From positions 62,001-126,000 of the forward strand of contig JAQGEQ010000263.1 in NCBI GenBank assembly GCA_034620365.1: a stretch of 64,000 bases of DNA. Reading direction: 5' to 3'. Made by a program: the position numbers and the translations under genes. The notes below the pieces were generated by a model. It was given only the letters and a program-made list of their open reading frames with translations, did not search any database and was not told the DNA's origin. This DNA comes from Pegea sp. RAD2-039. Its lineage: Eukaryota > Chordata > Thaliacea > Salpida > Salpidae. Shown piece by piece: positions 22,619 through 35,900 of this stretch (positions are counted from its first letter, which is position 1; each line of letters begins with the position of its first letter).

Positions 22619-25600
22619 ATGCCAAATAAAAGAAATAGAAAGGATAGTACCAGTTCCCAAGGTATTTTAATAATTTAACATTTTTATATAATCCTTATAT
22701 ACTAATCACCTAATATGGTGATAATCACTTCTATAATTTTGTGTTAATTTATAAGATTATAAACAAATTGTATAATTTTACTAAATTAAGTTTAATTTTT
22801 TCTACTTTTCATAAAACTTAATTAATAGACCTCTAAATTGATTTTAGCTAAAGTATTTTATATTTGAAATTTATTTAAAGTTTTAATTGTAACATTTTTA
22901 AAGTCAGTATTTTGCAAAACAATTACATAACAGTTGTTAATTTAAGAACAATTTCAAAATTGTTTTTTGTTTGTGATATGCAAATAAATTGAATGTACTT
23001 AAGCACACTCTTTGGTACAATTTATGGTTTTTTTAAAAGCTCTTCAGTTTTTGTTTTATATTTACTGAAGCAGAAATGTACTGACCTACAAAAATAATCT
23101 AAATTTAATTCTTCAAGCTTTTTCTATAATCACCTCTTAGTACTATGATAAAATTTTTAGCATTTATAGCTTTAGTATTTAGTTTGATTTCAACTTTATA
23201 TAAACTTAATTATATTCTTAGTATCTTTTCAATATTATCTTGGCATTAATTCTCTAATCCTATATATTTGAGGTACTGATATAATCTTTTCTTTCAGTTG
23301 GAAGTAGTGGTAGTTCTACTAGTGAAGATTCAGCTGATAATTGCATGACAAAATGTTGTTGTTACAACAATTGTTTAGTTGGTGAAACAGAACCTACAGA
23401 AACATGGGTAACAACAAAATGTTCTACATATAATAACTAATTGTTGTTAATTTTCTACCACGTTTTATATCAGCTTCATCATTAAGGAAGTTTTTCTGCG
23501 CAGGTCAAAGTTATTTGCAGTAACGAAGAGTGTAATAGTAATTACATGCATACTGAATGCTTCAAGCAATTTGAGGATACAGTTTTGTATTATCTAAAAT
23601 CTCAAGGCTTGTTTACTTTTATATTTGTTTTATTTGCTAGTGCCAATAACAAATGTTAGCTAAATGTATACGATAACAAAAAACAATTTTTTTTTAAACT
23701 TTGATATTTAAACTGGAAAGAAAAAGTTTGTTTTAAGCTTGTTTGTAATCTTGAAAAAGTTAAATAAAGACATCAGTTTGTTTAATTAATAAATAAAATT
23801 GTTTTCTTTCGTTTAATCAATAAGACCTTTTTTCAGTTGTTGTATCTTATAAGAATAATTAAACTTTATAAGATCGTTTGGTTAGTTGATAACAACTTCT
23901 TCAAATATGCCAGTGTTTTTTTACACCCATGTTATCCTGTTATTTCTTAAGTATCCTTTAAAGTAGCATTCAGAAGCTCTTAAAGTTTTTTTGTTTTTAA
24001 CTTGCTCGCATTCAAAATGTATTTTTCTGATAAATGTCTCTTAAGATTCAATATAAATGAAAGCTTATTTTTTTGAAAAACTTTTCAAGTTTTGATATAT
24101 CCACTGAATTATTACCTGAAATTGTAGACTTATTAAAATTCAACTTTCTGACTTTTAGCTTTTATAGAGCATTAAACGTTTTTTTCTGTAATTCAAACAA
24201 TTTTCTTTTCAAGTACTTTCAAAACTAAACAAAATAATTTGTCACAAATACCTCCATAAAAACTTAATAAATTTCCACAAAATGTTGTGTTTAAATCTTA
24301 TATAATTGTACATTGACCAACGAAACTGTATTTTCATCAAACTGAAGTATTTCTAGTAACTCGAACTGTTTTTTGTGGAAACAAATTTTAGTTTGATAGA
24401 AATTATTTAAAAACGACTTTTTAAGCCTTCAATAACAAACTGTGTTTTTATGAAGTTATTGTCTATCAAAACACTGAAAGTTCAAGTTATAATTACATCA
24501 GCTTGACCTTTTAATTTCAGTCTTTAGTTTTATCTATTAGATTATCTTTCATTCTAGAAATTTATAATTTAGGACGAGCCCGTAGTTGGTCTGAAAAACA
24601 ACGAAGACAAAACTTGTGGACCAAAAAAGGTTTTGATTTAGCTTACAAAGCTTGTGTGTGTAGCTGCAAAAAAGGACACTTGAAAAAGGATTGTGATTGG
24701 ATTACTTCAGTTGTTCAAGGTTTTTACAAAAACATTTTTTTTTTCAATTTTTACCTAAACTTTCGAATACATAATTAGTTTTTTTTTGTTATGAATATTT
24801 TATTATAATCCAACATTTCTTAGACACTACTGAATAGTTTAAAAAGATTTCTTTACCACCACGAGATGTAGTGACATTTTAACATTCACAAATTGCTTCC
24901 ATTGATAAACTTTTTATGAATATTCCCAAAATATATTGTTGTTACAAGTAGCTTTTAACAGGAGGTTATTTCTCAATAACACCAACTTAATGTAAACATT
25001 TCCACCAAAAATTTCACTTTATTTCTTTTATAAATACTACAAGCTGTTACATTAAGTCCTAAGTACGTCATTTTGAAAGGAGAAAGTGTTTCTGGTGTAA
25101 TTTCAGCTCTATTAGTCTTTATATCGACCTTTCCTTGATGAAAATCACATTTTATTTTGAATAGAAATATTATTTACATGTGTGTTTCAGTTTGACTAAT
25201 TCGCTAGATTTCATTTGCAACAAAAAAAAACGTAGATAAAACCACTAACCTGGTGATGATGAATAATTACATTTTATATTCAAATATCTGAAAAAGCAGT
25301 TTGAAGTTTCGTTTTCTTTTAACCTCGTCTTTTCTAATTAACAAATCTATTTCCTCTAATTAGTAATTTTTTAATCTAATTTATTTGTTTATTTATAGAA
25401 ATTTTATCTTTAAAATCTAGAATCTTTAACATTTACTCCTAAAAGATCTCTAACATCGGTTTATATTAGATCATCTTTATTTCATCTTCAAATTTCATAA
25501 TAATTAAAAATAGAATGACAAGTAGTAGATGGTATTTGATTTCAAATTCTTTTTTGATATTTTTAACTTTTTAAGAAATTTATTTTTCGATTTATTCGAA

Positions 25601-28600
25601 ATTTCTGCTTTAAAAAAATCGTTGTTATCTTTCTATACATGATTTGATCATAACAATCTTCTTAAAGATTTGTTTTCTTGAATTCTTTATAAGATCAGCT
25701 GATGACGTCTCAATTATATCATCAGCTTTTTGTGGGTTCAAATATTTTCGATTTAAAACAAACAACAATTTAAAGATAAGCATGATTGAGACGTTTTATT
25801 CATCAAAAACACTTCCAACAACATCTTCAATGTTATTCTCAACAACATCAACTTACAAAACTTATTTGCAAAAAATCAATTCAAACAACTAATTAGTCAC
25901 AGCTTAAACCAATAAGCAAATCACTTTTTTCAGGCTGTTTTCTGGTCGCTACCCAATATCTTAGCTACTCAGAACTATTTTTATGATAGTTTATCATCTT
26001 TTAATAAAATAGATTCCAATTAAATATATTTACTAGCATAAAACTTCTAGATCCTCTCTCTTTTTACATTTTCAAAACGAACAATTTTAAGTGAAAATTT
26101 GAGCCTTTCTCCTTAATACCCTCTTTTTTTACCACTAAAGATACTTGAATTGGAAAAATAGCTCTTATTATTCACTTCTAGGCGAGCTGCACACTTCTCG
26201 AGATATTTGATGATATCTAGAATCAATTTGTTTATTTTAAAGTCAACCAATTCTGCTTTTTCCAAATCGCTTTTTAGGCAAAGTTTTTTTTTTTATTTTT
26301 TTGTCAGACAGTTTTGATAATTAGAAATTTTCTTGGGTTTCTACTTTTGTTATTTTGTTATGCTAATAAAGTGATAGAAACCAGACGGTTGTTGCTGTCT
26401 ACATCAGTTATAAAGGAAGTAAATAGAATGAAGTTATGTAGGCTAATTAAAGTATAAGATTCTGTTAATTACTACTTGAGCAATTATTTAATTTTTTACT
26501 AATTTCAATATTTGCATGAAGTAATATAAGACGTTAAATTGAAAATTCTCAGAAAAAATGAAATATTTCGACTAAAATTACTTTCCAATTTCATTTTGTT
26601 AAAAAACTTGAACGTAGATATCTTGTGATAGCTTCAAACATGTCTTGTTATTTTCAATTAACTTTTTACTTTAATGAACTCACCTCTATTTGTGTTTACT
26701 CAAGCGTGACGTTTCAAATTGATTCATAATTTACTGCTTCGGAAAAACTTGAATCCAATTTCTAGTATTAAGCAGAAGCAGATAGAATTTTAATTTTTTG
26801 ATTTTTTACAAACTTTTTTGAGAAAATTGTTGAGGTTAACTTCACTTTTCAAATCAAAACTTCTATTTTAAGACTTTTATTTTTAAATATTTTTTTCATT
26901 TTTGTGTTTCTGACATATTTTCAGTGAGTAACTTGTTCGGAATTTTTTATTTATTTGTTTATATTTGATAATATTTCCTTTACAGTCGATAAACAATTTT
27001 TATTATTTCTTTATCAGCAAAACGTTATTTAAAATTAGATTAGGTAACCGACGTCAACAAGCTTGTAGATAAATAACAAATCTACAAAATCAAACTCAAA
27101 AGCATTCCTTGTTAGTTTAAGTTCTTCAACTTTTTTGTAATTTTGTTCAAAGCTGATCTAATGGACTCGAAAAAGAAGAATCGTAAAAAAGGAAGAGACA
27201 TTCAAGTGATGAATGGTGGAAAAAGTCCTTCTACACTAGCACCATTTCAAAGATCCAAATCAAAACCGATCCCTAGCAGGTAGAGAAAATTTTGATGAGT
27301 AATCTTTCTACAATTGTTTTCTTACAATCAATTCAATATTTTTTATTTGTTTTTGATACTTCCTATGGAATAGTTATTCTTTCAATACTTACTTCAAATA
27401 GAAAACTTTTCCAATTTTCTCACATTTCAAACAGATAAAGATGGAGAACTTGTTGTTATCTCTCTCAAAATCTCGCTTTTTCTTCCTTTTCAATTAATAG
27501 ATTTTTTTAGGAACTTTACTTTTTGTTGCTGGAATAAATCCAGTTCATTTTGAAAGTATCTCTGATATCTTCTAAAACATCTTCATCATCAAACTTTTTA
27601 TCATTTTAATTTTATTGATGTATCTTGACTTGTTGCTCTTTTAAATGTTTTCTTTTATTTATTGGTTTCCACTTCTGCTATTTATTCATAATAATTTTTT
27701 AATTTCATTCAAATATTCTTTAATATAAAGTTTGTTTTTGGTGAGATGTATATTGATTTTTTTTTCAATTATATCAGGTCTATTTTGTGGTAAAAATTAT
27801 TTCAAGAAATTTACATTTACCTTTCGAATGTCACTTCAAATGTTCTGATATTTGGTGAAGTCTAAAAATAACATCTTTTCTACTTCTCACAAACACTAAC
27901 ATGTCATCTACGTTTTTACCTTATTTTCAATGACATAAAACAACAAAATTGATTCTGTTTAACATCATCAACTTTTAATTTGAATATTTTGTTTTAAAAA
28001 CAGATATTTACAAGTTGTTGACTTTCTATCACAAGTTACCCAAGTTCACTTTTGTTGTTTTTTAAATGTTTCCACAAACTACAACCAATATTTACTTTAT
28101 TCATTTAATGAAAGAATTTTGTTTTTATTTTTTAGCTTTAATTGTTCTGAATATCAACTTTTAGTGATTCTAAATCCTTTTCAATTCTGTCAAGTCACTT
28201 TTACCATTTATCTTTAATCCTTTGTATTTACAAAAGCTTTTATTTTATCATTGTCATATAGATCATATACTTCCTACTTTACAAACCATTCAAAGAAATT
28301 GTAGCTTTTCAAAATATTTGATTTAATCAAATTATTTTCTTAGCCTTCATGTAAACTATGACCTTTGGTCTTTTCATGATTTGTAAAAAAATAAATTTGT
28401 TCAAGGTTGATGATGATTACAATCAAAACTTATATTACCTTCTTTTGTTAAAACAATTCTTTGTTTGAAAGCTTTTTTTAGTTTGTTATTTCAATTTAGA
28501 TATCATGAATTCAGAGAATTATGAATCAGTCAGTTTCTCCTTCAAAAATTTCGTGATTCAATCTTTGGAATTTGTTTTCAGTTTTTCACAAAAACTTGAG

Positions 28601-31600
28601 TTTTTGGACTTTGATATTTTTCAACAAATATTTTTCAACAAACTTTAAGAAGTTGTTTTCTTGTCAGTATTATTTGATTTGCTACAAACCTTTTTTCTTG
28701 TTTTTATTTACTCGTTCAAACCAATCAATACAAAACCACAAAAAACTGAAAATTAACTTCTACAGCTCTCATGCCCGCATCCGAACCAACTCAACAAGCT
28801 CAGCAATTTCTTTGGATCAAGGATACAACAGCTCATCACCATCAACAGCTGAGATCAACGCTCTCTTCTCACCGTCCACACATCACTACTGGTCCACAAG
28901 TCGTTTTAATCCAGTTATCTTGCAACGAGCAAATGGCAACATCTTAGCACCATCAGCATCTCCGTTACCAGAGCAACCAGATCAAGATGAAGATACTCAA
29001 GCATTCGGTAGTCCTCAATTTTTTACACCATCTCCAGTTTCAGCTCAGATTTTACCACCAGGTGAAATTTGTTCGATTATTTTTCAAGAAATTTATCAAA
29101 TTTCATTTAGGTACAGGGTACAGTCCCCCTTTCTCCCCGGATCACCAACAACGAACTTTTTATCCAACTCGTAATCTACACACTGTGAAGGAATCAGTAG
29201 TGACTGACTCTTTCAATAAATCTACTGGATCTCTCTTTAATCTGAGCAAAAATGAGATGGATTTTGCTCAGGACTTTAATCAACTCTCAGAGGATAGCGC
29301 AACATCTGCTGTGGGTCTTGAGACTCTGATCTCTCCTAGTGTGACTACTGGAATGGCAAAAGAGCTGAAAATGCAACAAGATAGAGAAAATGATAGGAAA
29401 ACGGAAGGAAAGGTAATCTATGAATTGAATAAAAACCAATTTACTTCATCAATTAATTAAAAACTTACAAGGAAAAGCAATTAGAGCAATTGTTCAAGAA
29501 TAACTTAATCGTGTTCAATCAATTTCTTCAAGTTAATTAATAAATTCATCGAAAGTTAACTGAATTTCCAAGAATTTATTACTTTCAAGTTGATATAGTT
29601 TACAAAAATGATTAAACTAGTTTGTAATAAACATGCTGAAAAAGAAATTAGTCAAAAATACTAACCGACAAACTTATACGTATTTCAACCACTGCTTATT
29701 ACTCATTATTATTTTCTTCAAGTTTTATTTCATCTTATATAAATGTGATAAAATTCAGTTGAAATTTGTTTACAGGTTGTTTAGTTTTTTTAGTTTTTTT
29801 TCAAAGTAACTAGCTTGTTAAATGTTTTATTTCATCTGCTTTAGACCATCAACCAACCACGCTTTTTGTAAACTCTTGAAATGTCATTTCCTTTATAAGA
29901 TTTTATTACCTTCTAATATTCAAAGCTTGTTTATGATAGTAAGTTGTTTTGTGTTTCTCTTTAAGAGAGTTTGAAGTTTTAGTTAGTTTTTGTTTAGCTT
30001 TCTAAAATTGTAACTTTTATAGACAATTATTTAGTGTTTTTCTCTATTGACAGTTTAAGGTTAGGTCTTCACTCAATTTATTTAAACTTTTTGTTTGAAT
30101 TCAATCATTTATCTTGTAATGAGCTTTAGATTCTGTCAGATTATCAACCAAAAATGTTGTAGATGAAAGTTACTTCAATTTATTTTGTCAACATTGATTT
30201 TAGGATATGTCTAAAATAATTGATATGGTTACAGACAACTTCAAATTTTAGATTTTTGCCCTAGGCAACTTCTTGTAAATGATTTAACTAAAAAACAATT
30301 GGTTTTTATCAAATAATATTTATCTTGTAATAGTTGACAATTGTTGAAAGCAAATATAATGGAGGTAACTGGATATTTCAACTTAACATGTTTTTATAAA
30401 CTTGTTTAGTAGCTTAAATGTAAATCTATTTCATCACAAACACTTGAAAGTTTTAAGATCAACTCTTTGTGTGTCTCTCACATTTTATTTTATTTTTAGA
30501 ACTCCCGAAACAAAACGAATGGAGATAGAAACACAAAGACTCAAACAGCAATTAAAATGGTTCCTTTACGTCACACTGTTTTCAAACAACGTTTTGATTT
30601 TTCAGTTTTTCAAGTACACACTGACTTAGTTTGATGTTACTTCAGTAATTAAACTTGTTTTCTAAATTAGAACGTGTTGACTCATCAACATGTGAACCCA
30701 TATCACATTAAGATGGAGGGAGAAGGGTATGGTAGTGATGATCTAAGAAACTTTATTCTATCTTCTCTTAGTTTAGCAAGCTGTTCTCAGGTAATTAAAT
30801 AATTTTTTCTCACATTTTTATTTCTTAGTTTTTTTGAAATAACTTCTGAAAAAACAATTGTTAGAAAATGATGTCATCAACCACCAAGAACAGATTAAAT
30901 GGATTCTTTTTATATTTTCAATTTAATCCTTTCCCAATTAAATGATCTTCATCATAATCAGTCTTTGATTTCAACTTTTTCTAACTCTCTTCTTGTAACT
31001 TTATAGAAAATAGGAATAACCTCTGAACACGATTTATGTAAATTCAATTGTTTCTTTTCATGTACTTCTACAAAAGAAATCACTATTATTAATCGGGTGT
31101 CGACCTTAACTTTGTGAAAAGTTTTTGTGAAACTAACCCTTTAACATCATTCAAAATCTTTTTTGTTATCAATAATGTAGATAGAAGTTTTTTTATGAAT
31201 CATATCTTCTGTTTGACTTCTTGAAAATGACTCAATGTCTTTCTATTTGCTCTCTTTGTAACTACAAATTTTTCAATTCATCTATGTTTCAGTAACCCAA
31301 ATTTGTATTCATCAATCAAACTTAAAGTACTTTCAGCTATAAATATCAAATCAACTTTACACCTACTTATCAATCAAACATAATAATATTTTATTTTAAT
31401 TTTTGGTGAACTAAATTTATTTTTTTTATCTTTCAACCATTCTCATGGTTTGTTTGAGTTTGTTAAGATTAAAAGCAACTATTTTTATAACTTCTATCAG
31501 TTCAAACAACATTTAATTGATGTAAACAAACTTTTTATTTCTTGAATATATAATTTTGATAACTTTAAATCAACTTAGTAATAGTCATAAGTGATTGACG

Positions 31601-32939
31601 TTGAGTCAGTAAATTAATATCTTTCTTGTTGTTCTGCAGATGAATTGTGTGGTTTGTGGTTTTGACATGCCTGTTTATGACCATTTTCCATTGGTTGATG
31701 GTACCATGTTTTTAAGTCCTGAAAGAAATGAAAACCGGACTAAAAGAGGAATAAAGGTTTGTTCAAGTTCAAAGCAAATGTTTCATCTGTCAAAATACTT
31801 TCAAATTATTAGATTTAAAATACAATGAACTTTAAAAACTTTGAGATAATTGAAAAATCAACTTCAACATCTTCTGAATATTCATCTTTTTTTACAGATA
31901 ACTGTAGAAGGTAAAAGTGAGTATGTTCATGCAGCTTGTATCAGGTGTCTGGAAGGCATGCATAACATAGTTTGCAAAATATGCAAGAACCGTTGGCAAG
32001 GTTCTAACCATCAATTAGGTGAAATTTCTACTAACATTTGTAGCAAATATTTATCTAATTATTGTTGTGTTGGAAATATTTCAAATATATTTGAGATCAG
32101 TAAATTAAGATGTTCATTCTGTTGTCTCATGACTACTTATGGTAGTCATGACTTTACTCGATTTGAAATATCACGTTTTTACTTATTTAAAGTTGTTTTG
32201 TTTAATTGATGAATATACTTGTAATATAAATCCATCAAAACAAATTTATTTATTGACTTTAACATCTATTAAATATTTCTACGATATTTACAAAGTCGAA
32301 ATACTTGTTTTTTGTCGAAATAAAAACCAAACCAGTGTTTTGAAAGTTCTGGAAATATTTGTCACATGATAAGATGTGTTTATCTAACAACAAACTCGTA
32401 TGCACTAAACCTCAATTAGAAAATCTACTGCAGTATATAAAAAGTTATTGTTCATCTATCTCTCTTTTAAATTCATTGTTGCATTTCCAACGAACTACAA
32501 TAAGATCATTTATAATATTATCTAGTGAATATTTTCTTCTTTCTAACAGGCACTTTGTATATGTACGATATATTTGCGGCCGATCCATGTTGTCAAGCTC
32601 GACTTTCTTGCAAACATTGTAGTAAGTTTTTAAATATTCCAATAATTGCTTGCAAGGACAAAAACTTGTCTGTTTGTGTTCTTTCTAGCATGAACTACTT
32701 AGTAATATCTTACATAATTACTCACATATTACGACATTAAAGAAACCTATCTATAATAAAAAGTTCACAAAAAGACCTTTGTTTTTCATTCAGCAACACC
32801 AATGGTTGACTATAGAGTTGGACTAAAGAACTTCAGTGACTACAGCCACAAGAGACAATGCCCTTTCTGTTTAGTGGTGGACTATCATTTTGTTCGACCC
32901 ATTTCTACCTACCAACTTTATGGTGTAGTGTTTTCTTAA
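22619..32939 (+). CDS. HECA: Headcase protein homologue
   Basis: Thirteen exons join in frame to 605 residues: 22619..22661, 23298..23407, 23504..23606, 24573..24719, 27153..27279, 28766..29061, 29111..29412, 30500..30613, 30671..30790, 31640..31756, 31898..32018, 32550..32621, 32794..32939. The N-terminal headcase domain is Cys-rich (CMTKCCCYNNC; VICSNEECNSNYMHTECFK), then RARSWSEKQRRQNLWTKKGF and SCKKGHLKKD. A Ser/Pro-rich linker follows. The C-terminal domain has DDLRNFILSSLSLAS, CVVCGFDMPVYDHFPLVDGT, CIRCLEGMHNIVCKICKNRW, DPCCQARLSCKHC and VVDYHFVRP. These follow animal headcase/HECA closely; human HECA is about 540 residues. Headcase is a cytoplasmic, RNA-associated growth and differentiation regulator in flies. 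Oddities: the third intron uses a GC donor (23607) and the exon at 29111 has tandem acceptors. Long introns contrast with RALGAPB nearby. Confidence 0.93.
24720..27152. other. Long fourth intron of headcase
   Basis: A 2.4-kb intron with donor CAAG/GTTTTT and acceptor TTCAAAG before the basic exon at 27153. AT-rich; the short open frame at 25644-25892 has no coding features. No nested gene or element is recognised. Confidence 0.6.
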
Positions 32940-35900
32940 AGATACATCGCAATTATAGTAGAACTTTGGTTTACTTATTATTGGTCTCTCTCTATTTCTT
33001 TTGTTGGAATATTTCTTTAGGCATATTGTTGTGACTGCACTGCCTATTTGATCCTTATTTAATGCTTGTGTCTTTTGATACTTGCAAAGGTGATTAGGTA
33101 AGGTTCTTTATATCTTCGCTTGTGATATCTTATCATATGAAATATTCTAGTCTCAATTTATATAAGCTCTTATAAGTAATTAATTTTTATTTCTTTTTTT
33201 CTTACTTGTAGCACAAAATAAGCTTGGTGTTGTATGATCTTTTTGTAAGATCTTACTTCAATTTTTCCTGCACTTTTTGCTTAAAATATTCTTCTTTTAA
33301 TCTTTCTTTCAGTAAAACCAATTTTCTAGGTCAGCAGCTTGGTGCTTGCAACTAAACGACGTCATATAGTCAATATTATCACTATAAACTTATTGTTTGC
33401 TGCGCATAATTGCGAAAACCCATTTTAGCCCTAATTCACTCGTGTATTTGTTAGGATTCTCAAACTATTTAAACAGAATTAAGAGATATGATTTTTAAAT
33501 TAGGAAATATTTTAATAGAAAAGCAATTTTGTTGTAACCATTTATGTATTAGTTAACCGGTTATTATTTGTTCATTTATACAAGAAGTGAATTATTGATC
33601 AAAATGAATGAGAAAGTTATTTAATTTCATATGCTACTCTTTCTGTATATAATATTCTATTTGTTGTATTTGTAACTGTATTTTATAGCTTTGATCATTA
33701 GAAATAATATCAAATACTGTCACATGTGGATAGTTTAATATTCTATTATCATTGAAATGATTAATGGTTAGAATAGAATCAGATTTCTGCATACTAGATA
33801 ATAATAAAACTTCTAACATCAATTTCTTGTGTTTATTGTCAGTTCAAAATATTTTGAAGTTTTAGAAATTCAAATCGATGTTGTTATAAATTGCTGTTTT
33901 CATAATCCATATCTACTTAGCTTAAAATATCAAAAAATATATCTGAAAAATGTTTAATAAAGTTCTAGGCAAATTATTCTTTAGATATTTGATAAAATTT
34001 TGACATTTTAACGGCTTTTGATGGTTTCTGAAATGAAATTTTCTAATCTCTTCAATTTGATCAAAACAAAATAGTTGAAATATTTCAAAGTTGTCTGAAA
34101 AACCTGCCCTGTAAGTTTTCAGCTTTATTATTGTAAACAAAATTCAAGAATATTGTCCAAATATCAATTTGCAAAAACTTCTAGAAACTTCTTTTTATCC
34201 AGATGAACAATACATATACCGTTTCAATCATTCTTTAGTTTATACTTCAACTTAATGTTTAAGGTTGTAATGCTTGAGTACACTCTTGTTTTTAGATAAG
34301 TCATCTTCTGTTTAAAGCAGTGAAAGCTTAAGTTAAGATAATCATTTTCATTAAACTATCTATGCATCGTCATAATTGCAATCTTTCAAAATTTAATAAT
34401 ATATGAATTGATAATGATGAAATATTATTCATCAATTTTTTTTATACTTTTTAAACTAGTAAAAGTCATCTACAAAATGCAGAAATTTATCTTGATTCAT
34501 TTTTTTATGAAAAAACCCGTTGAAATTTGATAGAAATTATTTAAGGTGTATCCCTAAGTATTTTTAAATTTATTTGAGCAACTTTGTAAAACAAAGTTAA
34601 CAAAAGCTATTTTTATCAGTAAGTAATAAGTTATTACAACTGATGACATCAAAAAAATTACAAACATTCATTATTTTAAGCAATTTAATGACTTGAACTT
34701 CTTATGTAGCTTTTATTTTTTAATTATAAATTTATTTGTCTTCTGATTAACCACACAAAAAATTTCGTAATATTTAACTGCAAATATTACTCATATAACT
34801 GTAAAATTAAATTACAATTAATTTAAACCTTTATAATACAAACCACATATTTCTAAGAAATAAATAAACCGGTTTTCATAAGGACTTTGTTGTAACTTTA
34901 TTAAAACTTGTTAAATTTGGAAATGTATCAAATAAAAAATCATTTTACTCATTTTATTACAGAATGCTTGTCAGGCAATTTACTCTTTAATAATTTTATT
35001 ACTTTTATTCGAGATATGTTTTTGACGAGTTTAGATTATTTAGTATTCATAAAATATTTTCAGAAATTTATCTTTCTTTCAATACATGAACAAGTATTTC
35101 GAAAAAACTATTTTAAGCTAATTCAAAAAAATGTTCACTATATTACAGCGAGCAAACAACATATTTCAAATCTTTAAAAATTACTTTTTCTTGTTTAAAG
35201 TTACTAATATAAAGTTCTAAATATAATTGAAGTATTTTATAAGTTTTTTAAGCAGATTTAAAACTCATGTAGAAGATGACTACAAAATTTAAATATTTTA
35301 ATAAAGTTTTAAAAATGTTGTTAAAAAAGTTAAAAATATGTTTAAATTTTTGTGGTTTAAACCCAGAGTAAGTTCATTGATTTTTGATTTATATTTCTTT
35401 CTATAAAATTTAATTCATAAAAAGATTTCATAAATACAGTTAATCAAATTATCTACAGATTTCATTTGATTTATTGGCTTTTAACTATTTTATGAAAATA
35501 ATATTGAACAAATTGCACAATAAAAATTATATAGATTTTATTTCACGTGTAATAAATACCATTTTTATTAATTTTAATAAAAGTTTTTTTTGTTTATTCA
35601 GCTTTATTTTTATTTGTTCAAAAACTGATTATTAAAATTTGAATATTAAACTATTTAGTCGTTAAAATTGGTATTTCAAATTTATTACTTTAAATTTTAC
35701 TTAAAAAAAAGTTTGATTTTGCAAAATTCATTGAAAAAATATTTCTTAAATCTATAAAGTTTTTAAAATCAATATTTTAATAAAAAAATATTTTAATGTT
35801 TCTTATTTTAATCTGTTAAAACTTTTTTAACTTTAAAGTAGTAAGGTAAGTTTGAAATTTGTTTAATTAAAAAATTAACAATCTTTAAAGTAATCTAAAA

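Noticed and set aside
28572..28765. Upstream Met-started part of the open frame over headcase exon 6
   Set aside because: It is intronic T-rich sequence; the acceptor CTACAG at 28765 gives the in-phase exon start.
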